Positions 6,220 to 11,987 of a DNA stretch of 12,028 bases are shown here, piece by piece; within the stretch, counting starts at the first letter, position 1; the number at the start of each line of letters is the position of its first letter. The DNA is from Acinetobacter sp. (GTDB lineage Bacteria; Pseudomonadota; Gammaproteobacteria; Pseudomonadales; Moraxellaceae). The stretch lies in NCBI GenBank assembly GCA_030152275.1, contig JASLHF010000178.1, positions 1 through 12,028 of the forward strand, written 5' to 3'. A program made the position numbers and the translations under genes. A model generated the notes under the pieces. That model searched no databases and had not been told where the DNA came from. It was given only the letters and a program-made list of their open reading frames with translations.

Positions 6220-6243
6220 AGATGGATGATTCGTCATCCATCT
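6220..6243 (+). repeat. Perfect 10-bp hairpin with TTCG loop after the small membrane protein
   Basis: AGATGGATGA (6220-6229) and TCATCCATCT (6234-6243) pair perfectly around TTCG, two nt after the stop codon. UUCG loops are very stable in RNA. The stem is followed by seven A residues and not T, so it is not a standard terminator in either direction. It may mark a processed or protected 3' end. Confidence 0.65.
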
Positions 6244-6478
6244 AAAAAAAGACCCATTTAAAATTTTGATTATAAATAAAATTATAAAATAGAGATAACA
6301 TAGATAACACTATTACAAAACAACTTACCTATACAAAATCAATCATCGCAGAAAGACTCTTCCACACGCTAAACTTACTTTAGATCTCTTAGAAACAGCT
6401 TACTTTATTCACACTCAAAAATTAAATTAGCCTATTCTAATTTTGCTGCTCTTATACATCACAATCTATACCCTAGCC
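6244..6478. other. AT-rich intergenic stretch
   Basis: The stretch holds no credible gene. The only structure seen is the weak minus-strand hairpin at 6417-6443. Confidence 0.5.
6417..6443 (-). terminator. Weak minus-strand terminator candidate
   Basis: AAATTAG (6424-6430) pairs with CTAATTT (6437-6443) around a 6-nt loop. On the minus strand the stem is followed by a T-run from AAAAA at 6417-6421. The stem is AT-rich with one G-C pair. It lies about 35 nt past the stop of the remnant frame at 6479-6616. Confidence 0.35.
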
Positions 6479-6616
6479 TTATTCAGTATTGCCGATAGCG
6501 CCAGAGCACAAACTCATACTCTGATCTGCCCCGCAATTTATAGCGATCTGTTTTGCTAAATTAGTTCCTGATGTATCAACTAAATAAACACCAGAGTATT
6601 TTCTGTTATAGAAAAC
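6479..6616 (-). pseudogene. C-terminal remnant of an unidentified gene
   Basis: A 45-residue minus-strand frame runs from a TGA inside the upstream gene to TAA at 6479-6481. It contains YSGVYLVDTSGTNLAKQIAI followed by NCGADQSMSLCSGAIGNTE. The composition is strongly protein-like (Gly/Ser/Thr/Asn-rich, two Cys nine residues apart), as in a secreted or cell-surface protein C-terminus. There is no usable start codon: the only Met is near the end. The first residues overlap the tail of the membrane-protein gene at 6606-7097. The simplest reading is the tail of a gene whose 5' part was deleted. I cannot name the family. Confidence 0.45.
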
Positions 6617-7097
6617 TCATGATAGTTCCCATAATCAGTACTGCTGTTGCACCTAATTCGCCAATGATCAGCAGCAGCATCGCAATAGTCATACTCCATT
6701 TGGGTAAAGTCATACGTACGCCCAACTGATGCGGGGTTTTAAATTGGTTGGATGTATCTTGAAGCCAGCCATGCAGCACATAACTGAAGATTGAAAATGC
6801 GAAAAAAGCAATATTGATCAAGACACACCACAAATTCAACATTGCAGAAAATACTGAAAAATGCGCTAACACTGCTAAAATCAAGGTAGCCGGTGCATAC
6901 AGCAAGCTGCTGCGGTGCGCCACATCGACATAGTGATGGGCTCTAAACTGCGCCGAATGCCGAATTTGCCAATATTTCCAAACACCCGTCAGCATTCCTA
7001 TCCATAAAAAAATACCGCTGGCCACAATTGCACATTTAACTGCTGGCGCCAATACCACCCCACCTATCATATTCGTCTTTCCCTGACTGTGATGCAT
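6606..7097 (-). CDS. Four-helix integral membrane protein (163 or 154 aa), function unknown
   Basis: Four hydrophobic segments are visible, at about residues 19-40, 63-82, 86-108 and 135-159, separated by a His-rich loop (QIRHSAQFRAHHYVDVAHRSS, 44-64) and an Asn/Gln-containing loop (110-134). There is no signal peptide. The ATG at 7097 has a weak AGGT site before it. An in-frame ATG at residue 10 follows AGGGAAAG, so the start is unresolved. Size, four helices and an Ala-His motif at the start of helix 2 loosely recall hydroxylaminobenzene mutase and styrene-oxide isomerase-like proteins. That resemblance is an impression only and key residues were not verified. The gene is divergent from the hydrolase at 7222. 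Its stop is followed directly by a gene remnant. Confidence 0.75.
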   Translation of the reverse strand: MHHSQGKTNMIGGVVLAPAVKCAIVASGIFLWIGMLTGVWKYWQIRHSAQFRAHHYVDVAHRSSLLYAPATLILAVLAHFSVFSAMLNLWCVLINIAFFAFSIFSYVLHGWLQDTSNQFKTPHQLGVRMTLPKWSMTIAMLLLIIGELGATAVLIMGTIMSFL

Positions 7098-7104
7098 TCA
7101 ATCT

Positions 7105-7121
7105 ACCTGTCTTTTACAGGT
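7105..7121 (-). repeat. Small inverted repeat in the leader of the four-helix protein
   Basis: ACCTGT (7105-7110) and ACAGGT (7116-7121) are 6-bp arms around a 5-nt loop. On the minus strand one arm contains the weak AGGT ribosome site of the ATG at 7097, so a hairpin here would cover it. The arms are short and could be chance. Confidence 0.3.
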
Positions 7122-7175
7122 TTTCACAGTTCGCTGACTTCTTAGTCATATTTTCATCAAGTTTCTTTTTGGAAC

Positions 7176-7204
7176 TTGTGTAGAGTAAATATTGTAAATA
7201 TAAA
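7176..7204 (+). promoter_or_regulatory. Promoter of the second alpha/beta hydrolase
   Basis: TTGTGT (7176-7181) and TATAAA (7199-7204) are separated by exactly 17 nt. The -10 box matches 5 of 6 bases and the -35 box has the TTG core. Transcription would start near 7211, leaving only about 11 nt before the ATG at 7222 and no Shine-Dalgarno sequence. Confidence 0.5.
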
Positions 7205-7221
7205 TCGCCTCTTGATTAATT

Positions 7222-8085
7222 ATGTCTGACTTTGAAACTTTTAATATGATTTGCAAGGATGGTTATAAATTAAGCGCTCGCTTTTATACCCACCATACTG
7301 CATCACGCAAGCAATATCCGGTATTAATTTGCCCAGCAACCGGCATTACCAAACAGTTTTATCATTCATTTGCCTTATGGCTAGCAGCGCAAGGTTATGA
7401 TACTGCTGTATTTGATTTTAGAGGCATCGGCGACTCACTGTATGAGCCATTAAAACAGTCTAAAGCCAGTATTGTGCAATGGGGCCAGCTGGACATTCCT
7501 GCCGCCATTGATGCGCTGCTGCAAAAAACCGGTGCATCTCAAGTCATTTTATTAGGACACAGCGCAGGCGGTCAGTTGCTGGGTATTGCGCCAAACCATG
7601 CCAAAGTTGCAAAGGTTGTTGCTGTTTCCGGCTCTACCGGACACGTCAAAAACTTAAAGGGTAAAACCAAGACCCTAGCGCCAGTCATGTTTAATCTTAT
7701 TTTCCCGATTTCACGCCTTGCTTTAGGCTATGGCCCCACACAAGCCATTGGTATGGGGGAAAACCTGCCCAAAGATGTCGCGCGGGAATGGGCACAGTTT
7801 TGCAGCAAACCTGGCTATGTCATTAATGCCATCGGCAAGACCGTACAGCAGGATTATCACGCACAGATCAAAACACCGATTACCGCGCTGTGGTCTTCAG
7901 ATGATGAAATTGCCACAGAAGCGAATGTTAAAGATTTACTTCGGCTTTATCCGAAAGCGCAGACTGATATGTTTGAACTTAAGCCGGCCGCTTATGGACA
8001 TAAAGGCATTGGCCACATGCTGATGTTTAAAAAATCGCATCAAAATTTATGGCCTGTGATTGAACAGCATTTTGCTATTCAATAA
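7222..8085 (+). CDS. Alpha/beta-fold hydrolase, esterase-like (287 aa)
   Basis: This cytoplasmic single-domain hydrolase has a complete catalytic triad. Ser114 lies in GHSAGG (112-117), an acid at Asp227 or Asp228 lies in WSSDDEIAT, and His265 lies in GIGHMLMF. CPATGITKQFYHSFA (37-51) is the oxyanion region, and FDFRGIGDS (64-72) is the conserved turn after strand 4. Residues about 140-205 form a helical cap. The overall pattern resembles the uncharacterised predicted hydrolases grouped as COG4757; the grouping is from memory. No signal peptide is present. It is divergent from the four-helix membrane protein, has its own promoter with a very short leader and is closed by a strong terminator at 8115-8149. 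The substrate cannot be inferred. Confidence 0.9.
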   Translation: MSDFETFNMICKDGYKLSARFYTHHTASRKQYPVLICPATGITKQFYHSFALWLAAQGYDTAVFDFRGIGDSLYEPLKQSKASIVQWGQLDIPAAIDALLQKTGASQVILLGHSAGGQLLGIAPNHAKVAKVVAVSGSTGHVKNLKGKTKTLAPVMFNLIFPISRLALGYGPTQAIGMGENLPKDVAREWAQFCSKPGYVINAIGKTVQQDYHAQIKTPITALWSSDDEIATEANVKDLLRLYPKAQTDMFELKPAAYGHKGIGHMLMFKKSHQNLWPVIEQHFAIQ

Positions 8086-8114
8086 ATGCTTGAAACGTAG
8101 ATTTTTCAGTTTTG

Positions 8115-8149
8115 CCGCTTAATGCGTAATCCCGTTAGGCGGTTTTTTT
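8115..8149 (+). terminator. Rho-independent terminator of the second hydrolase
   Basis: CCGCTTAATG (8115-8124) pairs with CGTTAGGCGG (8133-8142), 10 pairs including two G-U, around an 8-nt loop. It is followed by seven T residues (8143-8149). It lies 30 nt after the stop codon. Confidence 0.88.
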
Positions 8150-8191
8150 ATGCGTAAAAAATTTTATATTTTTTGCAGGATTTGATGGAAT

Positions 8192-8227
8192 GCGGGCAGG
8201 ATAAAGGTACCCGCTTTTCCTGCCCGC
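8192..8227 (+). repeat. GC-rich 10-bp inverted repeat upstream of the Lrp-type gene
   Basis: GCGGGCAGGA (8192-8201) and TCCTGCCCGC (8218-8227) are perfect complements around a 16-nt loop. They stand out in an AT-rich gap. No T-run follows. A smaller hairpin, CGCTT/AAGCG, lies just after it (about 8236-8250). It could be a second barrier behind the terminator at 8115-8149, or an operator for the Lrp-type gene. Confidence 0.55.
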
Positions 8228-8266
8228 TGCTTAAACGCTTAACCCAAGCGCCTAAGTTCATAACGT

Positions 8267-8272
8267 TATAAT
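8267..8272 (+). promoter_or_regulatory. -10 box, likely for the Lrp-type gene
   Basis: TATAAT is a perfect -10 match, 112 nt before the start codon. No convincing -35 box is present at the right spacing. The implied leader is about 105 nt. Confidence 0.4.
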
Positions 8273-8384
8273 ACAGATGAATTTAACAGGATGTTTGCTG
8301 TAATCGACGTATTTTTCAACGAAAAACAGAATATAAATACTGTAAACTTGTATTTTTTCAGAATATTCTTTTGCAGTTAGTGTT

Positions 8385-8870
8385 ATGAACGAAAATAATT
8401 ATACGCTCGATAAAATTGACCGCCGTATTTTATCCGAACTTCGCAAAGACGGCCGCTTAACCGTCACCCAATTGGCTGAAAAAATTGGACTGTCTTCGTC
8501 CCCCTGCTGGACGCGATTAAAACGGCTGGAAAATTTAAATATTATTGAAGGTTACTCTGCCAATATTAACCCCAAAGCAGTGGGCATTAATGAATTGTTT
8601 TTTATTGAAATTACGCTGGAACGGCATGATGATGAGATTTTAGAACAGTTCAGTGAAACGCTGGCCAATATGCCCGAAGTGGTTGAAGCGCATTTGGTGA
8701 CTGGAGACTATGACTATTTGGTGAAAGTCGCGGTAAAAAATGCCGAGCATTATGAACGTTTTTTGCGAAAAAATTTATATTCAATGAAAGGCATCCGCCA
8801 CACGCGTTCCATTTTCGCCCTGCGGCCGCTAAAACTGGCCAGCAGCGCTGACCTGATGCTCATTGAATAA
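8385..8870 (+). CDS. Lrp/AsnC-family transcriptional regulator (161 aa)
   Basis: This feast/famine-type DNA-binding protein has an N-terminal helix-turn-helix: LDKIDRRILSELRKDGR (8-24), then TVTQLAEKIGLSSSPCWTRL (26-45). A short linker leads to the C-terminal RAM ligand-binding domain (about 68-148), with FFIEITLERH, then VVEAHLVTGDYDYLVKVAV, where the GDYDYL turn (107-112) is the site of amino-acid contact and dimer packing in the family. Length is normal. Such proteins respond to amino acids and act either globally (Lrp) or locally on one catabolic or export gene. This one has no divergent partner gene, so a local target cannot be read from position. The Shine-Dalgarno sequence before the ATG at 8385 is weak. 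It should not be called Lrp itself without a search. Confidence 0.92.
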   Translation: MNENNYTLDKIDRRILSELRKDGRLTVTQLAEKIGLSSSPCWTRLKRLENLNIIEGYSANINPKAVGINELFFIEITLERHDDEILEQFSETLANMPEVVEAHLVTGDYDYLVKVAVKNAEHYERFLRKNLYSMKGIRHTRSIFALRPLKLASSADLMLIE

Positions 8871-8925
8871 TATAGGAAAACAAATCGTGCAGCATACATT
8901 GTTAGCCATCGTCATCACCCCAAAC

Positions 8926-8985
8926 TGCAGGCAAATATCAATGCGCAATTGAGCGCCTCAGCCCGCTGGTGATATTTGATCTGCA
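8926..8985. ncRNA. Candidate structured RNA or palindromic element
   Basis: TGCAG (8926-8930) pairs with CTGCA (8981-8985). After a small GC/GAT internal loop, AAATATCA (8933-8940) pairs with TGATATTT (8970-8977). Inside lie two little hairpins, GCGC-AATTGA-GCGC (8943-8956) and CAG-CCCG-CTG (8959-8968). A 13-pair closing stem with two inner stems in 60 nt is unusual for spacer DNA. It may be a folded RNA element or a REP/MITE-like palindrome. No known class is recognised. Confidence 0.35.
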
Positions 8986-9023
8986 CTGTAGTGAGAATAA
9001 ACGCCACGTAAGCTGATTTATTT

Positions 9024-9052
9024 CTGACAGCGCCGGTGATTTATGTTCTAAT
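9024..9052 (+). promoter_or_regulatory. Promoter inside the gene-free region
   Basis: CTGACA (9024-9029) and TCTAAT (9047-9052) each match 5 of 6 consensus bases, with exactly 17 nt between them. The predicted start of transcription is near 9059. No protein gene follows before the terminator at 9104-9127. Confidence 0.5.
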
Positions 9053-9058
9053 AGCTGC

Positions 9059-9127
9059 AGTATGAGATGAGCCTTATATGAGTATCATGCGAGTGATACG
9101 ACTAGCCCCTGAAAAATGGGGCTTTTT
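9059..9127 (+). ncRNA. Candidate small RNA of about 70 nt
   Basis: The stretch begins where the promoter at 9024-9052 predicts. It carries about 23 nt without obvious structure, then a hairpin GTATCA/TGATAC (9082-9087 with 9094-9099) and ends in a rho-independent terminator (9104-9127). This layout (free 5' end, one stem, terminator with T-run) is typical of trans-acting bacterial small RNAs. It is an inference from layout; the terminator could simply belong to the Lrp-type gene. Confidence 0.4.
9104..9127 (+). terminator. Rho-independent terminator
   Basis: AGCCCC (9104-9109) pairs with GGGGCT (9118-9123) around an 8-nt A-rich loop and is followed by TTTTT (9123-9127). It ends rightward transcription from the Lrp-type gene or from the small-RNA candidate. 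On the minus strand there is no T-run. Confidence 0.8.
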
Positions 9128-9141
9128 AATGCCTAAAATTT

Positions 9142-9196
9142 AGCGCTTTAATTAAACAACAGCATAATTGAACGCTTTTCTACTGTTGAAAGCGCT
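9142..9196. repeat. Nested inverted repeat downstream of the Sel1 gene
   Basis: AGCGCTTT (9142-9149) pairs with AAAGCGCT (9189-9196), and inside it CAACAG (9157-9162) pairs with CTGTTG (9183-9188). The right-hand arms are adjacent, while the left-hand arms are split by 7 nt. On the minus strand it follows the Sel1 stop by about 50 nt and could stabilise or end that mRNA, but a T-run is lacking. Confidence 0.45.
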
Positions 9197-9246
9197 CTAA
9201 TTATTCCTGAAGCAGATCTGTAGTTTTGCCGCGGCAGGCATCAACG

Positions 9247-10155
9247 TTAAAGCTTATTCACTTGCAGGAATTCCGCCGCTTCACTTTCATCACTGACTTG
9301 CCTATACCATTTGGCCGCTGTCAGCTTGTCCTTTTTTACACCAAGGCCATTGGCATACATTCGCCCCAAAAAAAGTTTTGCATAATAATCTCCTTGGCGG
9401 GCAGAAGCACTGCACCACTTAAATGCATTTTCATAATCTTGCTGCAGTGGATGTGTACCATAAAAATAGAAACGGCAAATATCAAATTGAGCGGTCGATT
9501 CGCCTTTTTTAGCCGCCCCCAAATAGTATTTCAGCGCTTGGGTATTGTCCTGTTCAACACCATCACCAGCCTCATACATGGTGCCCAAGTTTTGCATAGC
9601 AGTTTTATCACCTTTTCGAGCTGCTTTTTCATACCAGTAAAATGACTTCTTGAGATCTTTGGCAATATTGTTTTCACTTTCTCCTGTATTGTAGGCCTGC
9701 GCCAAATCAATCATTGCTGTGACCAGGCCTAGCTCAGCCGCTTGCTGCCGCAGCTGATTGCCTTTGGTGATATTTTGCTGAATGCCGCTGCCATTTGCAT
9801 AGGCTAAAGCCAGTTGATAAATACCGTCTGGATCATTTTGCGCGGCAGCCTTTTTATACCATTCTACGGCCTTATATTTATCTTTTGCGGTGCCTATACC
9901 CCAAAAATAGGATTCACCTACACGGACCTGCGCCTGTGCATGGCCCTGCTCGGCAGATTTCATCATCCAAGCAAAACCGGTGTATTTGTCTTTTGCTATG
10001 CCTTTGCCATGATAAATAAGCTGACCCAATTCATATTGCGCCTGTGCATTGCCTTTCTGTGCGCTGGCAACCAAAGCTTGAGAATAATCTGCAGCATAAA
10101 GCTGTGCAGAATAAATACCAATACTCAAAGCAATTAAAATATTTTTGATCATCAT
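9247..10155 (-). CDS. Secreted Sel1-like (TPR-related) repeat protein (302 aa)
   Basis: Residues 1-21 form a signal peptide (Lys4, hydrophobic ILIALSIGIYSA, then LYA before ADYSQ), so the protein is exported to the periplasm or beyond. The rest is about seven Sel1-like repeats of about 36 residues, starting near 37, 73, 109, 145, 183, 219 and 257. They are marked by A-x-x-x-LGxxYxxGxG, KD-xx-KAxxWYxKAA and QG/KG-xxxAQ; examples are GKGIAKDKYTGFAWMMKSAEQ (50-70) and AGDGVEQDNTQALKYY (196-211). Such solenoids mediate protein contacts, for example in envelope stress, surface or effector roles. Cys227 and Cys248 could form a disulfide in the periplasm. No enzyme domain is present. The ribosome site before the ATG pair at 10150-10155 is poor. 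It lies behind gltS on the same strand but is separated from it by a terminator and has its own -10 box. Confidence 0.9.
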   Translation of the reverse strand: MMIKNILIALSIGIYSAQLYAADYSQALVASAQKGNAQAQYELGQLIYHGKGIAKDKYTGFAWMMKSAEQGHAQAQVRVGESYFWGIGTAKDKYKAVEWYKKAAAQNDPDGIYQLALAYANGSGIQQNITKGNQLRQQAAELGLVTAMIDLAQAYNTGESENNIAKDLKKSFYWYEKAARKGDKTAMQNLGTMYEAGDGVEQDNTQALKYYLGAAKKGESTAQFDICRFYFYGTHPLQQDYENAFKWCSASARQGDYYAKLFLGRMYANGLGVKKDKLTAAKWYRQVSDESEAAEFLQVNKL

Positions 10156-10184
10156 ATAGTTATAGTTGTGTAGAAATTTTCGTC

Positions 10185-10190
10185 ATTATA
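10185..10190 (-). promoter_or_regulatory. -10 box of the Sel1-repeat gene
   Basis: The minus strand reads TATAAT, 30 nt before the start codon, implying a leader of about 23 nt. The -35 region is poor, suggesting help from an activator. An 11-bp palindrome CTAGT-G-ACTAG (10237-10247) lies near -64 and is a possible binding site. Confidence 0.45.
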
Positions 10191-10341
10191 ATAATTTTGG
10201 CGAAGTTATGCGATATTTTGTTTTTCTTCAGAGGTTCTAGTGACTAGCCCCATGATATTTATCTATGAAACATCCAGCGTATCCAGCCTAAAATTTATAG
10301 CATAAAAATTATCTAAAATTTTAAATCTGTATCTAGAAATA

Positions 10342-10367
10342 ATAAAAGCGCCTGCAGGCGCTTTTAT
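10342..10367 (-). terminator. Bidirectional rho-independent terminator after gltS
   Basis: The 26 bases form a perfect palindrome: AAAAGCGCC and GGCGCTTTT arms around TGCA, with T-runs available on both strands. It lies 20 nt past the gltS stop and separates gltS from the Sel1 gene. Confidence 0.88.
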
Positions 10368-10387
10368 GAAATGAAATTGAGATTGGA

Positions 10388-11611
10388 CTAGCCGAGTATG
10401 CCAATTGCAAATTGAATAACAAAAGCATTCACAATATCGACAAAAAATGCGCCCGTTAAAGGAATAATCAAAAAGGCTTTATGCGATGGGCCATAAGTAT
10501 TGGTAACCGCTTGAATATTGGCAATGGCTGTTGGCGTTGCACCCAAATTCACACCACACTGCCCTGCACACATCACTGCAGCATCGTAATTTTTACCCAT
10601 CACGCGGAAAGTTACAAAGTATAGGTATAGCGCTAAGAAAATGGTTTGTACGATCAGAATAATCACCAATGGCCCCGCTAAATCTGCCAGCAGCCATAGC
10701 TGTAAAGACATTAATGCCATGGCTAAAAATAAAGCCAATGACGCGTTGCCAAACACATCAATACAGCGTTCAAAAACCTGAACCTTTAAACTGTGTTCTA
10801 ATACATTGCGGACAATCACACCGCACATCAGTGCCCAAACAAATGTTGGCAATTCAAACCACTGACCTTTGGCAAATGCCGTCATAAAGTAAGCAAAGCT
10901 AATACAGATAGCAAACATGCCCATGGTTTTTACCGCATCATCTGCTGTAATTAAACGGGTTTTTTCTGGAAATTCGAAAGGTGCTGTTTGCGCTGCCGGC
11001 GGCGCTTCATTGCGGCCAGATTCTGGAGCAATTTCTTCTGCCAGCTGATAGCGGCGAATCAGGAATTTTGCTGCTGGGCCACCCATCATCCCGCCAATAA
11101 CGAGACCGAAGGTAGCACTGGCCATGCCTAACACTACTGCACCTTGCACACCATACTCTTGCTCAAAGATTGCACCCCACGCACCGGCTGTACCGTGGCC
11201 GCCTGTTAGAGTAACTGAACCAGTGATTAATCCAATAAGCGGATCAAGGCCAAGCGCTTTTGCCAAACTAATGCCAACAACATTTTGCAAAAGCACAAAA
11301 ACAACGACAACAGCCAAAAATACAAGCAATGATTTCCCGCCCTCTTTCAATTTGACTAAACTTGCGCTTAAACCGACTGAAGTAAAGAACATCAACATAA
11401 AAATCTGCTGAATATTGGTATCAAAATTGACTGTAATATTGAAACTTTTAAAAAGAAAATAAGTAATCACTGCGGCAACTAAACCGCCCGCAACTGGCTC
11501 TGGAATATTGTATTTTTTTAAAATGCTGACTTTATTGACAAAAACATATCCGACCAAAAGCACCGCCACCGCCGCAACTATGGTCATGAATGCATCAAAC
11601 TGATAGTTCAT
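10388..11611 (-). CDS. gltS: Sodium/glutamate symporter (ESS family)
   Basis: This inner-membrane carrier brings in glutamate with sodium. The 407 residues match the family, with two inverted halves of about five helices each. Signature motifs are NIPEPVAGGLVAA (35-47), FFTSVGLSASL (75-85), the first re-entrant loop GSVTLTGGHGTAGAWG (131-146) and its counterpart CAGQCGVNLGATPTAIANI (348-366). A hydrophilic cytoplasmic loop (about 185-225, APPAAQTAPFEFPEK) joins the halves. The ATG at 11611 is preceded by a GGGA site 5 nt upstream on the minus strand. Its own promoter (11654-11682) and terminator (10342-10367) make it a single-gene unit. An IS30-family element begins about 280 bp upstream and is transcribed away from gltS. 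Confidence 0.95.
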   Translation of the reverse strand: MNYQFDAFMTIVAAVAVLLVGYVFVNKVSILKKYNIPEPVAGGLVAAVITYFLFKSFNITVNFDTNIQQIFMLMFFTSVGLSASLVKLKEGGKSLLVFLAVVVVFVLLQNVVGISLAKALGLDPLIGLITGSVTLTGGHGTAGAWGAIFEQEYGVQGAVVLGMASATFGLVIGGMMGGPAAKFLIRRYQLAEEIAPESGRNEAPPAAQTAPFEFPEKTRLITADDAVKTMGMFAICISFAYFMTAFAKGQWFELPTFVWALMCGVIVRNVLEHSLKVQVFERCIDVFGNASLALFLAMALMSLQLWLLADLAGPLVIILIVQTIFLALYLYFVTFRVMGKNYDAAVMCAGQCGVNLGATPTAIANIQAVTNTYGPSHKAFLIIPLTGAFFVDIVNAFVIQFAIGILG

Positions 11612-11653
11612 AAGGGTCCCAATGATACTATTTACTTAATTTTAAATGGATTA

Positions 11654-11682
11654 ATTAAAAATGAACAGGCAAAACTGAACAA
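11654..11682 (-). promoter_or_regulatory. gltS promoter
   Basis: On the minus strand TTGTTC (11677-11682) and TTTAAT (11654-11659) are 17 nt apart; the -10 box matches 5 of 6 bases. The transcript would begin near 11647, about 36 nt before the start codon. Confidence 0.5.
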
Positions 11683-11693
11683 TATGGCCTCAA

Positions 11694-11707
11694 TCATACG
11701 TGTATGA
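11694..11707. promoter_or_regulatory. Palindromic operator candidate upstream of gltS
   Basis: TCATAC and GTATGA are perfect 6-bp arms around a GT centre. The site is centred about 54 bp upstream of the predicted gltS start of transcription, where activators often bind. The regulator is unknown. Confidence 0.4.
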
Positions 11708-11932
11708 CTAAAATTAAAAAAACAAATTTTGTTTTCTTAATTCAAAATTCCATCAAAAACCGCAATACATCGTATGTGCGGCGCCATTATCCAAAAATGA
11801 TCCTGACGGCTTAAATATGGCTCATCTGAACTGCAAACAGTCAGCGCTTTTATACATTCATTTTTTGCCGCAGCTATGATTTATCTATCTTAGATTCTCA
11901 AATGAAGTGCAACAGAGATTAAATTATTGGAA

Positions 11933-11962
11933 GGAAGCAAGATGAGCTAGCATTTTGCTTCC
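11933..11962 (+). repeat. Hairpin upstream of the transposase start
   Basis: GGAAGCAAGATG (11933-11944) pairs with CATTTTGCTTCC (11951-11962), 12 pairs with one G-U, around a 6-nt loop. It lies 25 nt before the transposase ATG. Read-through transcripts from outside would fold it, so it may limit transposase expression. The left arm holds a purine-rich site and a two-codon frame ATG AGC TAG. Confidence 0.6.
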
Positions 11963-11987
11963 GACCGACCAAAGTCAAAGCTGCATC

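Larger units (their letters stand above)
8871..9246. other. Structured gene-free region between the Lrp-type gene and the Sel1 gene
   Basis: No protein gene is supported in these 376 bp. A 21-codon frame (9078-9143) runs through the terminator and is discounted. The stretch is less AT-rich than the other gaps. It holds a multi-stem structure (8926-8985), a promoter (9024-9052), a likely small RNA (about 9059-9127) and a nested inverted repeat (9142-9196). Confidence 0.6.
11612..11892. other. Intergenic region between gltS and the insertion sequence
   Basis: Besides the gltS promoter and palindrome, there is an imperfect hairpin around 11760-11781 (CCGC..ACAT with ATGTGCGG). No gene is seen. 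If the insertion sequence is recent, its far end should carry the rest of the original upstream region. Confidence 0.45.

Noticed and set aside
6220..6250. The UUCG hairpin as a rho-independent terminator
   Set aside because: The run after the stem is A, not T, on the plus strand, and no T-run follows on the minus strand.
5391..6605. A mobile element or CRISPR array in the long AT-rich gap
   Set aside because: There are no regularly spaced repeats, no transposase fragments and no matching terminal repeats around the gap.
7222..9127. Hydrolase and Lrp-type gene as one operon
   Set aside because: A strong terminator at 8115-8149 and a 299-bp gap with its own -10 box separate them.
9078..9143. 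A 21-codon frame beginning MSIMRVIRLAPEK
   Set aside because: It runs straight through the hairpin and T-run of a terminator and has no ribosome site.
9226..9645. A 139-codon plus-strand frame opposite the Sel1 gene
   Set aside because: It is the antisense of Sel1 repeats; the minus-strand frame has a signal peptide and repeat motifs.
11124..11411. A 95-codon plus-strand frame opposite gltS
   Set aside because: It is antisense to conserved GltS helices and has Pro/Thr-rich low-complexity content typical of shadows.
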